From NCBI RefSeq assembly GCF_900100015.1, contig NZ_FNDD01000011.1, positions 81,685-145,684 of the forward strand: a stretch of DNA of 64,000 nucleotides, written 5' to 3'. Shown here piece after piece: positions 37,258-47,319 of the stretch (positions within the stretch are counted from its first letter, which is position 1; every line of letters begins with the position of its first letter). A model generated the notes under the pieces. It searched no databases, was not told the origin of the DNA, and was given only the letters and a program-made list of their open reading frames with translations. A program made the position numbers and the translations under genes. The DNA is from Vibrio xiamenensis (GTDB lineage: Bacteria > Pseudomonadota > Gammaproteobacteria > Enterobacterales > Vibrionaceae).

Positions 37258-37749
37258 ATGTCAGGGAAATTGATGCCAAACGTAGAGTTATCGCCGCTTC
37301 AACAGCAGCACTATTCCACGCTTGAATTGCTCACTGTTCACCCCGAGCAGCTTAAATTTGTCGGTACTTTGCAAGAGATCTTGTGCAATGTATCTTCCTC
37401 CGTTCACCCAAATGTGGTGACGTTTGAGGGCGAAGTGGTGGGCTTTTTTCTTATCGATACCCACTACAGCGATGATTACAACTTTTGCCAAGGTGCTGCG
37501 CTGGGCTTACGAGCGTTTTTTATCGGTCAAGCTCATCAAGGCAAAGGGTTTGGCAAAGCGGCCACGGCAGCGCTCAAACCTTTTCTTAACCAGCACTATT
37601 TGAATGCAAGACAAATTTATCTCACCGTCAATTGCAAAAATCCGAGTGCTTACGCTTGTTACGTTGCGGCGGGTTTTGAGGATACAAGCGAGCTATACCA
37701 TGGCGGCGCTGCCGGACCTCAGCATATTTTGCGTTTAGCGCTGATGTGA
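37258..37749 (+). CDS. GNAT-family N-acetyltransferase
   Basis: A protein of 163 residues with the acetyl-CoA-binding pattern GLRAFFIGQAHQGKGFGKAA near residue 85 (Q/RxxGxG/A type) and YLTVNCKNPSAYACYVAAGF near residue 125. The acceptor is unknown. AAGGGAAATT precedes the ATG. A Nudix gene follows within 62 bases. Confidence 0.85.
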   Translation: MSGKLMPNVELSPLQQQHYSTLELLTVHPEQLKFVGTLQEILCNVSSSVHPNVVTFEGEVVGFFLIDTHYSDDYNFCQGAALGLRAFFIGQAHQGKGFGKAATAALKPFLNQHYLNARQIYLTVNCKNPSAYACYVAAGFEDTSELYHGGAAGPQHILRLALM

Positions 37750-37811
37750 GGCAAACAGCATTCAAGCAATGTGCTAAAATCCGCCTCAAATTGAATCCGT
37801 TGGCTATTTCG

Positions 37812-38330
37812 ATGCGACATATTAAAACCACCATTCATCCTCTCGTCACCCACTTAGATGACAAAACTGTGCGAAAGCGCCTTGCTGCGCGCGCTATTGT
37901 GCTCGATGGCGAAAATATTTTGCTGCTGTATACCGAGCGTTATCACGATTACACCATCCCCGGTGGTGGTGTCGATGATGGAGAAGATATTATCGCAGGG
38001 TTGGTACGCGAGCTTGAAGAAGAGACCGGTGCTCAGAATATTCGCAATATTAAACCGTTTGGTTTATTTGAAGAGTTTCGTCCTTGGCATAAAGATGATG
38101 CCGATGTGCTGCACATTATTTCTCATTGTTATACTTGCCAAGTGGACCGAGATCTGGGGCAAACTCGCTATGAAGAGTACGAAAAGAGTAACGGCATGAA
38201 GCCAGTATGGATGAACATTTTTGATGCTATTGCCCATAACGAGCAGACGATGGCTAAAAGCGATAAAAAAGGGTTAAGTATCGAACGCGAAACCCATTTG
38301 CTGCAACTCGCAGCCAAAGAGTTGCTCTAG
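37812..38330 (+). CDS. Nudix hydrolase
   Basis: A protein of 172 residues with a complete Nudix box (GGVDDGEDIIAGLVRELEEE then TG), the metal-binding catalytic helix of diphosphate hydrolases. The substrate is unknown; YTERYHDYTIPGGG resembles uncharacterised vibrio and enterobacterial members. I use ATG 37812 because homology begins near MRHIKTT; a GTG at 37746 overlapping the GNAT stop would add 22 unrelated residues. A terminator follows. Confidence 0.85.
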   Translation: MRHIKTTIHPLVTHLDDKTVRKRLAARAIVLDGENILLLYTERYHDYTIPGGGVDDGEDIIAGLVRELEEETGAQNIRNIKPFGLFEEFRPWHKDDADVLHIISHCYTCQVDRDLGQTRYEEYEKSNGMKPVWMNIFDAIAHNEQTMAKSDKKGLSIERETHLLQLAAKELL

Positions 38331-38333
38331 ATT

Positions 38334-38362
38334 AAAAAAACGTCGCTTTCGCGGCGTTTTTT
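38334..38362 (+). terminator. Terminator after the Nudix gene
   Basis: CGTCGC (38341-38346) pairs with GCGGCG (38351-38356, one G-T pair) around TTTC, flanked by A and T runs. Confidence 0.8.
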
Positions 38363-38620
38363 ATCGCCGATTACTGGGTTAAGGTCATATTTTTCCTATC
38401 TTTAACTTTGATGTTGCGCCATCACATTGCCAGTTTTCTTAGGATCGGCAAAGATAATAAAAATAGGGAATAGCATTTAAAATGGACAAATACTCCGCAA
38501 AATACCGCTAAAACTTAACTAATTCGTTATTTCCCCTATACTTATATCAATGATTGATTTATAAAACTTCTCATTCGTATTCAAGGTATGAACGTGGTCA
38601 CGTCATACAAGGAGAGATTC

Positions 38621-40438
38621 ATGGGGCATTTACCACGGTTGATTCTCAGCGCGTCATTGGCGCTTGTTTCGGCAACAAGCTACGCCAAAGTGATTGAAAC
38701 CACCACGTTAGTCGGGTTTGGAGAAGCAAAATATCCAGCGGGTTTTACGCATTTTGACTACGTCAATCCACAGGCGCCAAAATATGGCAAAGTGACGTTT
38801 GGCGTGGTGGGGACGTACGATAATTTTAACCGCTACGCTTCTCGCGGCGCGGCGGCGCAGGGAACCGAAGAGCTCTATGATTCGTTGATGTATTCGCCGA
38901 AAGACGAAATCGACAGCTACTACCCACTGATTGCACAAAACATTCGCTACTCCGATGATTACTCTTGGATGGAAATTAGTATCAATCCGAAAGCGCGTTT
39001 TCAAGATGGTGTGCCCATTACCGCCCACGACGTGGCATTCACCTTTGATAAGTTTATGGCCCAAGGAGTGCCGCAGTACCGCGTATATTACAAAGACATC
39101 AAGTCGGTGACGGCGCTGGATGATCTGACGGTGCGCATCGAAATGAACACACCTAATCGCGAGAAACTGTTCAGCTTTGCGCAAAATACTGCGGTCTTGC
39201 CTAAGCACTTTTGGCAAGACAAAGACTTTTCTCAGCCGCTCAGCACCCCACCTGTCGGTAGCAGCGCCTATAAAGTGATTGCTTATAAACCGGGGCAAAG
39301 TGTGACTTATGGTTTAGTCGATAATTATTGGGCTGCGGATCTACCGGTTAACGTCGGCCGCAACAACTTTGCCGAAGTGGAATACGATTACTATCGTGAC
39401 AGCACCGTGATGCTCGAAGCCTTCAAAGCCGGGGAGTTTGATTTACAAATGGAGAACTCGGCCAAGTTCTGGGCAAGCTCCTACACCGGCGCTAACTTTG
39501 ATAAAGGCTATATCAAAAAGGAAGAGATCACTCACCATAAACCTCAGCCTGCACAAGGGTTTGTATTTAATATTCAGCGACCAATTTTTCACGACCCTAA
39601 AGTACGCGAAGCGCTGAATTATGCACTGGATTTTGAGTGGATGAACAAGAATATGTTCTACAACCAATATCAGCGCGTGAGAAGTTATTTTCAAAACACC
39701 GACTATGAAGCCAAAGGTTTGCCGAGCGAGCAAGAACTAGCAGTGCTTGAACCGTTTAAACAGCAAGTTCCAGCTCGAGTGTTTAGCCAAGAGTATCAAC
39801 CACCAGTGACCGATGGCTCCGGGCATATTCGCCCTCAAATGCGTCAAGCGTTTGCACTATTTAAACAAGCAGGTTGGGAGCTTAAAAGCGGAGTACTGAG
39901 AAACGTCAAAACCGGTAAACCGTTTGAATTTGAGCTGATGATCTACAGCCCTACCGCCGAGCGAGTAGCGATTCCACTGCAAAAGAATCTCAAACGCATG
40001 GGCATCAAAATGCGTATCCGCACTATAGATACGACCCAATATCTCAAGCGCTTGCGCGATCGTGACTTTGACATGGTGTCATCAGGTTTTGCTGCTAACG
40101 CATATCCAAGCTCTAATTTACTGTTTTCATGGAACTCAAAGTTCATTGATTCGACTTATAACACCGCAGGTGTACTTGATCCTGTGGTCGATGCGCTTAC
40201 CGATGACATTGCCAAAAACCAGCAGCATCCGCAAAAGCTATTGTATTTAGGGCGCGCGCTTGATCGCGTGTTGCAGTGGAATTTTTACATTATTCCCCAA
40301 TGGTATTTAAGCAAATATCGCGTGGCGACTTGGGATAAGTTTGAGCGTCCTGAGGTAATGCCAACCTATGATTTGGGTGTTGACACTTGGTGGGTTTCGC
40401 AGCAAAAAGCCGCGAAATTGCCAGAAAAACGTCGTTAA
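38621..40438 (+). CDS. yejA: Peptide ABC transporter substrate-binding protein YejA
   Basis: A periplasmic protein of 605 residues of the SBP_bac_5 family with a signal peptide (GHLPRLILSASLALVSATSY-AKV). GFTHFDYVNPQAPKYGKVTF, FDNFNRY-like and AQGTEELYDSLMYSP segments match YejA. In E. coli the YejABEF importer takes up oligopeptides, including the microcin C prodrug. ATG 38621 follows AAGGAGAGATTC; an ATG at 38588 would add 11 residues before the signal peptide. First gene of the operon. Confidence 0.92.
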   Translation: MGHLPRLILSASLALVSATSYAKVIETTTLVGFGEAKYPAGFTHFDYVNPQAPKYGKVTFGVVGTYDNFNRYASRGAAAQGTEELYDSLMYSPKDEIDSYYPLIAQNIRYSDDYSWMEISINPKARFQDGVPITAHDVAFTFDKFMAQGVPQYRVYYKDIKSVTALDDLTVRIEMNTPNREKLFSFAQNTAVLPKHFWQDKDFSQPLSTPPVGSSAYKVIAYKPGQSVTYGLVDNYWAADLPVNVGRNNFAEVEYDYYRDSTVMLEAFKAGEFDLQMENSAKFWASSYTGANFDKGYIKKEEITHHKPQPAQGFVFNIQRPIFHDPKVREALNYALDFEWMNKNMFYNQYQRVRSYFQNTDYEAKGLPSEQELAVLEPFKQQVPARVFSQEYQPPVTDGSGHIRPQMRQAFALFKQAGWELKSGVLRNVKTGKPFEFELMIYSPTAERVAIPLQKNLKRMGIKMRIRTIDTTQYLKRLRDRDFDMVSSGFAANAYPSSNLLFSWNSKFIDSTYNTAGVLDPVVDALTDDIAKNQQHPQKLLYLGRALDRVLQWNFYIIPQWYLSKYRVATWDKFERPEVMPTYDLGVDTWWVSQQKAAKLPEKRR

Positions 40439-40447
40439 GAGGACAAT

Positions 40448-41530
40448 ATGGCTGCTTATATTTTTCGTCGTTTGCTGCTGGTGATCCCAACTTTATGGGC
40501 GATCATCACCATCAATTTTTTCATTATTCAAATTGCGCCGGGCGGCCCAGTGGAACAGGCCATCGCGCAAGCACAGGGGATGGGTTCTGGCATTATGGAG
40601 CGCCTTTCTGGTGGCGGTTCGGAAGTAAAAGTAGACTCAGGGGAAGGGCACAGCGGCTATAAAGGTTCGCGCGGACTTGACCCTGAAGTGGTTGAAGCGA
40701 TCAAACAGCAATTTGGTTTTGATAAACCGATTCTAGAACGTTACGTCGAGATGCTGAAAAATTACGCCACATTTAATTTTGGCGATAGTTTGTTTAAAGG
40801 CGGTAATGTTATCGACTTAATCAAAGAGCGTTTACCTGTCTCGATTTCCCTCGGTGTTTGGAGCACGCTGATCATTTATCTGGTGTCGATTCCGCTTGGG
40901 ATTTACAAAGCGATTCATCATGGTTCGCGCTTTGATGTGTGGTCGAGCGCTTTAGTGATCATTGGCTATGCGGTACCTGGCTTTTTGTTTGCGATTTTGC
41001 TGATTATCGTGTTTGCCAGTGGCAACTATTTCGATTGGTTTCCGCTGCGCGGGTTAGTCTCTTCCGATTTCGACCAAATGACTTGGTATCAGCAAATCGG
41101 CGATTACTTTTGGCATTTGGCCCTGCCGATCACCGCTATGGTTATCGGCGGATTTGCTGCGTTAAGTATGCTGACTAAAAACTCGTTTCTCGATGAAATT
41201 AACAAGCAATATGTGGTGACCGCGCGGGCCAAAGGGCTTGATGAGGGCAGTATTTTATACAAACACGTGTTTCGGAATGCCATGTTGATCATCATCGCCG
41301 GTTTTCCAAGTGCGTTTATTGCGATGTTTTTTACCGGTTCAATGCTGATTGAAGTGATGTTTTCGCTCGAAGGTATCGGCCTACTGGGATTTGAGTCGAC
41401 CATTCAACGCGACTACCCAGTGGTATTTAGCTCTTTATATATCATGACGTTATTGGGATTACTGCTGAGTATTATCTCTGATTTAACTTACACTTGGGTC
41501 GATCCTCGCATCGATTTTGAGGCGCGCTAA
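40448..41530 (+). CDS. yejB: Peptide ABC transporter permease YejB
   Basis: An inner-membrane permease of 360 residues in the DppB class, with about six helices. [14 protein letters not shown] near residue 30, [20 protein letters not shown] and the cytoplasmic EAA-like loop ([20 protein letters not shown]) are visible. GAGGACAAT precedes it nine bases after yejA, and its stop overlaps the yejE start by one base. Confidence 0.93.
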   Translation: MAAYIFRRLLLVIPTLWAIITINFFIIQIAPGGPVEQAIAQAQGMGSGIMERLSGGGSEVKVDSGEGHSGYKGSRGLDPEVVEAIKQQFGFDKPILERYVEMLKNYATFNFGDSLFKGGNVIDLIKERLPVSISLGVWSTLIIYLVSIPLGIYKAIHHGSRFDVWSSALVIIGYAVPGFLFAILLIIVFASGNYFDWFPLRGLVSSDFDQMTWYQQIGDYFWHLALPITAMVIGGFAALSMLTKNSFLDEINKQYVVTARAKGLDEGSILYKHVFRNAMLIIIAGFPSAFIAMFFTGSMLIEVMFSLEGIGLLGFESTIQRDYPVVFSSLYIMTLLGLLLSIISDLTYTWVDPRIDFEAR

Positions 41531-42573
41531 TGTTGTTGAAATCAAACAAAACGCCCAATCCACTTAATCAAGCACGCTGGTTGCGTTTTCGTGCTAACCG
41601 CCGCGGATATTGGTCGCTGTGGATCTTTGCGCTGTTGTTTATCATCAGTTTATTTGCCGAGCTTATCGCCAACGACAAACCGTTAGTGGTGCACTACGGA
41701 CAAGGTTGGTATTTCCCGGTGACGAAGAGCTATAGCGAGCTGACTTTTGGCGGTGAGTTTGATATCGAAGCGGATTACACCGACCCGTATATTCAAGACA
41801 AAATCGACCAGAACGGCTTTGTTGTTTGGCCGCCGATTCGCTTTCACTACGATACCATCAATTACGATATCGCTGGTGTATTGCCCTCAGAGCCAGATAG
41901 CGTCAACTGGCTTGGCACCGATGACAAAGGCCGTGATGTGCTGGCACGAATCATCTATGGCTTTCGTATCTCGGTGCTGTTTGGCTTTGTATTGACCGCG
42001 GTCTCGACACTGATAGGGGTGTTTGTTGGTGCGACGCAAGGCTATTACGGCGGTTGGATAGATTTGCTTGGCCAGCGTTTTATCGAAGTCTGGTCGGGTA
42101 TGCCAACGCTGTTTTTATTGATCATTTTATCGAGTTTTATCGAACCGAACTTTTGGTGGTTACTTGGCATTATGGTGCTGTTTAGTTGGATGAGCTTGGT
42201 TGGTGTGGTGCGCGCTGAATTCTTGCGTTGTCGCAACTTTGATTATGTGCGCGCGGCGCAGGCGATGGGCGTTGATGATAAGCGCATTATGCTCAGACAC
42301 ATGCTGCCAAACGCTATGGTTGCATCATTGACTATGATGCCCTTTATCCTGTCGGGCTCGGTGACGACCTTAACGTCACTCGATTTCCTTGGCTTTGGTT
42401 TGCCTGTCGGTTCGCCTTCGCTGGGCGAGTTATTAGCGCAGGGTAAAGCCAATTTACAAGCGCCATGGCTTGGCATTTCCGCGTTTGCGGTGCTTTCTAT
42501 TATGCTCACTTTGCTGGTGTTTATTGGCGAAGCGGTGCGTGATGCTTTTGACCCTCATCAGCAAGGACGATAA
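41530..42573 (+). CDS. yejE: Peptide ABC transporter permease YejE
   Basis: An inner-membrane permease of 347 residues in the DppC class. WFPVTKSYSEL-like periplasmic insertion, NWLGTDDKGRDVLARIIYGF and DYVRAAQAMGVDDKRIMLRH (EAA loop) are diagnostic. Translation is coupled to yejB through a one-base overlap. yejF follows after two bases. Confidence 0.93.
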   Translation: MLLKSNKTPNPLNQARWLRFRANRRGYWSLWIFALLFIISLFAELIANDKPLVVHYGQGWYFPVTKSYSELTFGGEFDIEADYTDPYIQDKIDQNGFVVWPPIRFHYDTINYDIAGVLPSEPDSVNWLGTDDKGRDVLARIIYGFRISVLFGFVLTAVSTLIGVFVGATQGYYGGWIDLLGQRFIEVWSGMPTLFLLIILSSFIEPNFWWLLGIMVLFSWMSLVGVVRAEFLRCRNFDYVRAAQAMGVDDKRIMLRHMLPNAMVASLTMMPFILSGSVTTLTSLDFLGFGLPVGSPSLGELLAQGKANLQAPWLGISAFAVLSIMLTLLVFIGEAVRDAFDPHQQGR

Positions 42574-42575
42574 TC

Positions 42576-44183
42576 ATGGCAACGACGGTTTTAGACATTC
42601 GTAATTTGTCGGTTGGCTTTGGCCGCGCAGGCAGTATTGACCCAGTGACCCATGACGTCAGCTTCTCGCTTAAACGCGGAGAGACACTGGCTTTAGTCGG
42701 CGAAAGTGGCTCAGGAAAATCGGTCACCGCGAATGCAATATTAAAATTATTGCCGAAAGGGTCGGCCCATTACCTCAATGGCGAGATTTGTTTTGGCGAT
42801 ACCAATACGCTGCGCTGCTCTGAGCGAGAGCTACGCGGAATTCGCGGCGGGCGCATTGGTATGATTTTCCAAGAGCCGATGGTTTCACTCAACCCTTTGC
42901 ATAAAATTGGTAAACAGTTGGTGGAAGTCGTCGGGATTCACCGTGGCTTACGTACCAGCCAAGCCCAACAACTGGCACTGCAGTGGTTGGAGAAAGTGGG
43001 TATTCGTCACGCCAAACAAAAACTAAACGCATACCCGCATGAGCTTTCTGGTGGTGAGCGCCAGCGAGTGATGATAGCGATGGCGCTGATTAATGAGCCA
43101 GAGATCTTAATTGCTGATGAGCCGACCACCGCACTGGATGTATCGGTGCAGGCGCAAATTCTTGATCTACTTGTACAGTTGCAGCAAGAACTTGGTATGG
43201 CGATGCTGTTTATTACCCACGATTTGAGTATCGTACGCCGCATCGCCGACAACGTGTGTGTGATGCAAAATGGCCGTTTGATTGAAAGCGCGCCGTGTCA
43301 AACGCTGTTCGAATCGCCATCCCACCCCTATACCCAAAAGCTGATTGATTCTGACCCTAAAGGCACGCCGGTATCGATGCCAAGCGATGTGCCAACGCTG
43401 CTGAGTGTTGATAATCTGAAAGTGTGGTTTCCCATTACTGGCGGCGTGTTTAAGCGCGTGGTATCGCATGTCAAAGCGGTGACGGATATGGGCTTTGAAC
43501 TCAAACGTGGTCAATCTATGGGCCTGGTTGGTGAAAGTGGTTCTGGGAAATCCACCACTGGCATGGCGATTTTAAAATTGGTGGCGTCGCAAGGTTCGAT
43601 TTGTTATCAAAACCAAGAGTTGCAAGGGCTGGATCGCAAGGCGATGTTGCCATTTCGACGCAAGATGCAAGTGGTGTTTCAAGACCCGTTTTCGGCGCTC
43701 AATCCAAGAATGTCGGTTGCACAAGTGATAGGTGAAGGGTTGCGCGTTAAGGTCGAGGGGCAGGCTAAACTGGATGAGGCTGAAATTGATGCGCGCATTT
43801 GTGCGGTGATGCGCGAGGTTGAACTCGATCCACAATCACGTCACCGTTATCCCAATGAGTTTTCAGGTGGTCAGCGTCAACGCATCGCCATTGCGCGCGC
43901 GCTGATTTTAAAGCCAGAGTTTCTCTTGTTGGATGAACCGACCTCTTCATTGGATAGAACGGTGCAAGCGCAGGTGTTGCAATTACTTAAAGATTTGCAG
44001 GCCAAGCATGGCCTTACGTATTTGTTTATCAGTCACGATTTGAATGTGGTGAAATCACTGTGTCACTACACCATAGTGATGAAAAATGGCCAAGTGGTTG
44101 AGCACGGTGAAACAGAGACACTATTTGCTACGCCTAAGCAAGATTACACCCGCCAATTAGTTGAACTGTCCAGCGTCCACTGA
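42576..44183 (+). CDS. yejF: Peptide ABC transporter ATP-binding protein YejF
   Basis: A protein of 535 residues with two fused ATPase domains, as in E. coli YejF. Walker A sequences [15 protein letters not shown] and [15 protein letters not shown], signatures [12 protein letters not shown] and [12 protein letters not shown], and Walker [13 protein letters not shown] and [12 protein letters not shown] are all intact, so both sites should be active. Last gene of yejABEF; a terminator follows. Confidence 0.95.
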   Translation: MATTVLDIRNLSVGFGRAGSIDPVTHDVSFSLKRGETLALVGESGSGKSVTANAILKLLPKGSAHYLNGEICFGDTNTLRCSERELRGIRGGRIGMIFQEPMVSLNPLHKIGKQLVEVVGIHRGLRTSQAQQLALQWLEKVGIRHAKQKLNAYPHELSGGERQRVMIAMALINEPEILIADEPTTALDVSVQAQILDLLVQLQQELGMAMLFITHDLSIVRRIADNVCVMQNGRLIESAPCQTLFESPSHPYTQKLIDSDPKGTPVSMPSDVPTLLSVDNLKVWFPITGGVFKRVVSHVKAVTDMGFELKRGQSMGLVGESGSGKSTTGMAILKLVASQGSICYQNQELQGLDRKAMLPFRRKMQVVFQDPFSALNPRMSVAQVIGEGLRVKVEGQAKLDEAEIDARICAVMREVELDPQSRHRYPNEFSGGQRQRIAIARALILKPEFLLLDEPTSSLDRTVQAQVLQLLKDLQAKHGLTYLFISHDLNVVKSLCHYTIVMKNGQVVEHGETETLFATPKQDYTRQLVELSSVH

Positions 44184-44196
44184 TTGCAACTTGGCG

Positions 44197-44238
44197 AAAA
44201 AAAAAACCGCAAAGCGTTTGAGCGATTGCGGTTTTTTA
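44197..44238 (+). terminator. Terminator of yejABEF
   Basis: AACCGCAA (44205-44212) and TTGCGGTT (44226-44233), preceded by an A run and followed by T6. It may also serve the convergent gene. Confidence 0.85.
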
Positions 44239-44272
44239 TTGGGCGTTATTCAGTGATGTAGAGCAGGGCATA

Positions 44273-46042
44273 TTAAATCTCCGTGTAGTGACTGGCGCTG
44301 GCCAGTGACAGAGGTTTTGAATACCAATAGCCTTGTAAAAAGGCGACGCCCATTTGTGAGAACTTGTGGTGCATGTCGGCGTTTTCGATGCCTTCAATCA
44401 CAATGTCGACGTTATAGCTACGACACAAATCGGTGATAAAACGTAAGTACTCGTAGGTCGCTGGGTTAGTTAAGCTTTTCCAAGCGAGGTTTTTATCCAC
44501 TTTAATTTGGCTAAGTGGTAAATCGAAAAAGCTGTGCAGTGAGCTATAGCCAGAACCAAAATCGTCGAGCGATAAGCGAAATCCATATTCATTCAGTTTT
44601 ATCAGTTGGCGAATGGCTTTTTTGTTGCCATCGATAATGATGGTTTCGGTCAATTCCAAAACGATGTTATCGGTATCGACGCCTTCACGTTCGGCAAGCA
44701 TGCGTACTTGCTCGGGAAAGTGGTTATTAAGGATCTGCAAAACCGAAACGTTAATGTTTACCCGTACCAAACGCTGATGCAGTTTTTGATACTCTTTAAT
44801 GAAATGGCAGGCTTTTTCAAACACCAAATAACCTAAATCGACAATGAAGCCTTTCTTTTCAGCGACAGCGATAAATTCATCAGGATAAATCTCTCCCCAC
44901 TCTTTGCTGCGCCAGCGCACTAAGGCTTCAAAACTAGCGATCTGATTGGTTGACGCGCTGACAATAGGTTGAAACTTAACTGTTAACTGTTGCTCGTTAA
45001 TGGCTTTTTTCAGCTGTTGCTCGATGTAGAAGTGGCGATCAACCTTGTTTTTGGTGGAATCGATATAAATGCCGATATTGGTGAAGTTATTTTCTCCGGC
45101 AAATTTGCAGGTCCGCGCAGCGATTTTCACCAGTTCAGTTGCTGACAACGACTTATCGAAATTGGGGTAAATACCAATGTTCATATCTTTGCCATACAAA
45201 TGTCCGTCTAAGTCGATGGCTTTACGATAACTTTGCAAAATCCGCTCACCCAGTTTTTGAATATCTTGGGGATCATAATAACCTTTGACCAATATAGCGA
45301 AATCGTCCGAATGGACACGGTAGACATCGACGAAATGGTCGGGAAATTGGTTTAAGGTTGTTATTAGGTGGTTGAGCAGGTTTTGTAGAATTTGTTGGCC
45401 GTAAATATTCAAATAAGATTTCACATCGTCAATTTGCACATAGAGCAGTGAATAATCGCCCGATTGAGTTGCAGTAATATCGTCTATGTCGATGTGAAGC
45501 TTATTGGTATTGGAGAGTCCAGATTCTGTGTCGATAAAGGCGGCGCGGTGAATATAGCTTTCCATGGTTTTTTTATCGGAAATGTCTCGATGACAGCCGA
45601 CCAAAAACACTTCACCGTCTATGGTCTTAGTAATCGCGGTGCCTTGTACCCAAATATATTGTCCGTCGGTGCGCCGTACTCGATATTCGGTACTTAAACG
45701 CTTACCTTCCATATTGGCATGCAGAGCTACGCGCCGTTGCAGTAATAGCCGGTCTTCTGGGTGAACTAAGTCGAGCCAAGCACTAAAGGAAGTGTGGCCA
45801 GGTTGAATACCAAACTGAGCGTAAAAGCTTGGGTTGTAATAGAACATTTGACTGCTATCGGCCATATAGAAAATACCATCACTAAACACGTCAAAAAGGT
45901 GTTTGAAATGGTTATCCATAAACAGATCGAGTTCGGCGCCAGAAAGCGGAAAGCCTTCCAGTTGAGATACGCCCTTCACCGTGAATTCACCTTGTGAATC
46001 ATACTCTGTATTAGCCAATTGCCTGTGGGATTTATCATTCAT
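44273..46042 (-). CDS. PAS - degenerate GGDEF - EAL protein (c-di-GMP phosphodiesterase candidate)
   Basis: A soluble protein of 589 residues. A PAS domain (about 40-150: FDVFSDGIFYMADSSQMFYY, DGQYIWVQGTAITKTIDGEV) is followed by a GGDEF-like domain (about 165-320) whose active-site loop reads VHSDDFAI instead of GGDEF, so cyclase activity is unlikely. The EAL domain (about 335-585) keeps FEALVRW, ELTETIIIDG, DDFGSGYSSL, IKVDK and EGIEN, all residues expected for c-di-GMP hydrolysis. It is expected to lower c-di-GMP in response to a signal at the PAS. It stands alone, convergent with yejF. Confidence 0.88.
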   Translation of the reverse strand: MNDKSHRQLANTEYDSQGEFTVKGVSQLEGFPLSGAELDLFMDNHFKHLFDVFSDGIFYMADSSQMFYYNPSFYAQFGIQPGHTSFSAWLDLVHPEDRLLLQRRVALHANMEGKRLSTEYRVRRTDGQYIWVQGTAITKTIDGEVFLVGCHRDISDKKTMESYIHRAAFIDTESGLSNTNKLHIDIDDITATQSGDYSLLYVQIDDVKSYLNIYGQQILQNLLNHLITTLNQFPDHFVDVYRVHSDDFAILVKGYYDPQDIQKLGERILQSYRKAIDLDGHLYGKDMNIGIYPNFDKSLSATELVKIAARTCKFAGENNFTNIGIYIDSTKNKVDRHFYIEQQLKKAINEQQLTVKFQPIVSASTNQIASFEALVRWRSKEWGEIYPDEFIAVAEKKGFIVDLGYLVFEKACHFIKEYQKLHQRLVRVNINVSVLQILNNHFPEQVRMLAEREGVDTDNIVLELTETIIIDGNKKAIRQLIKLNEYGFRLSLDDFGSGYSSLHSFFDLPLSQIKVDKNLAWKSLTNPATYEYLRFITDLCRSYNVDIVIEGIENADMHHKFSQMGVAFLQGYWYSKPLSLASASHYTEI

Positions 46043-46230
46043 TCGATAGTGACATGCCTCATTCCTTCGAAGGTATGTCGTTCCTTTTAGGGTTCTATTT
46101 TATAAAAGCATTAACCTGATTTATGTGTTTTACATGAATTATCGCCCAACGACCAGTCGAATTATCGCATTATTCAACTAAAGTTTAGTTTCAATGGTGA
46201 CATGGTCACATATTGAACAGTTTATGACGT

Positions 46231-46635
46231 TTATTGATTCGAAATACGGAGTTCAGTGTATCCGGTTTGTGTATCGAATTCTCTAGAAAAGTTGAGATTT
46301 TTATAGCTATTTATGATGAGTTCTGCGGTGGTGTCGATAATACTTCCCTCCAGTAAATGTCCCCCAATGACGTCACCATTTTGTTTGGCTACTGCGATGT
46401 GCAGATGTTGATGATCAGGCGTTAGCGTGCCAATCAAAGAGACAATTTCAAACGCTTGATGCCAAATTTGGCTGTGCTGCGCGCCGGCAAGGCGCATATT
46501 GAGTACGCTTAAGCTGCCAACGCATGACACCACGGCGCCGGCTTCAATGTGATGGGTGGTAACTAAGTGTTGAATGGCTTGCTTTAAATCACTGCCGCGC
46601 GTCAACCTTACCGCGATGGGCTCAATGTGGTTCAT
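46231..46635 (-). CDS. PPC/DUF296-domain protein
   Basis: A protein of 134 residues with a PPC (DUF296) domain: IAVRLTRGSDLKQAIQHLVT, GAVVSCVGSLSVLNMRLAG, SLIGTLTPDHQHLHIAVA and GGHLLEGSIIDTTAEL. In plants PPC domains accompany AT-hooks; bacterial single-domain members have unknown roles, and the DHQHLHI histidines could bind metal. GAAGGA precedes ATG 46635, which overlaps the end of the TetR gene by 14 bases, so both belong to one transcript. Confidence 0.8.
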   Translation of the reverse strand: MNHIEPIAVRLTRGSDLKQAIQHLVTTHHIEAGAVVSCVGSLSVLNMRLAGAQHSQIWHQAFEIVSLIGTLTPDHQHLHIAVAKQNGDVIGGHLLEGSIIDTTAELIINSYKNLNFSREFDTQTGYTELRISNQ

Positions 46636-47215
46636 GGCGAGTTCCTTCAATTAATTGCAACAAGGTGGGTAGCGCAGTATCGATATCATCAAGGCGTTTG
46701 GCTTTGCCTAGTACGCGAATACCTTGCATTTGGCACAGCACTAACGTCGCAAGTTCGTGTGCGGGCAGTTTGGCGGGTATCTGTTTATGGTCTTTGGCAT
46801 ACTGCAAGCAATCGGTAAAGCGCGCCAGTAGCAAGTCAAACAAACGGTGACCTCGTTCGAGCACAGTGTCGTCCTCACCGGCGTGTTCGATAAGGGCATT
46901 TTGCATAAAGCAACCACAACTCGAATGGCGTTGGCGTTTGGCAAATTCAAATAGAAACTGCTTTAGCTCGGGCCATCCTGCATCGGCTGCCGCCAATATT
47001 TCTATGCTCGGAAAAGAGATACGCTCTAAATAAGCGTCGAGGGCCATGTAATAGAGGTTTTGCTTGTCTCCATAGCTGTTATACAAGCTAAAACGATTAA
47101 TTTTCAGCTTGTCGATAAGCTCTGAGATGGCGGTATTGGCGTAGCCTTTTTGCCAAAACAAGGTCATCGCGTCGAGCAATTTCTCATCTTTATCAAATTT
47201 TGATTTTCTTGCCAT
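46622..47215 (-). CDS. TetR/AcrR-family regulator
   Basis: A protein of 197 residues. The DNA-binding part is KDEKLLDAMTLFWQKGYANT, then AISELIDKLKINRFSLYNSYGDKQNLY. The C-terminal part (SSCGCFMQNALIEHAG) is typical of the TetR_C subgroup near AcrR-like repressors of glutathione or aldehyde stress genes. I start at ATG 47215 (MARKSKF); a longer frame upstream has no homology. It diverges from the glutathione S-transferase gene, its likely target. Confidence 0.88.
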   Translation of the reverse strand: MARKSKFDKDEKLLDAMTLFWQKGYANTAISELIDKLKINRFSLYNSYGDKQNLYYMALDAYLERISFPSIEILAAADAGWPELKQFLFEFAKRQRHSSCGCFMQNALIEHAGEDDTVLERGHRLFDLLLARFTDCLQYAKDHKQIPAKLPAHELATLVLCQMQGIRVLGKAKRLDDIDTALPTLLQLIEGTRHEPH

Positions 47216-47285
47216 GTGATAGCTTCTGCGTTTGCGCCAAATTATTCTTGACTGTTCGGTTAGAAATTCTTTAGATTCTAAACTA

Positions 47286-47295
47286 AACGATCGTT
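47286..47295. promoter_or_regulatory. Putative TetR operator
   Basis: AACGATCGTT is a perfect 10-bp palindrome (with matching A/T flanks) in the 104-base divergent gap between the TetR and GST genes, 25 bases before the GST start. Confidence 0.45.
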
Positions 47296-47319
47296 CTGAA
47301 AAAGGAAAAAGGAACCGCA

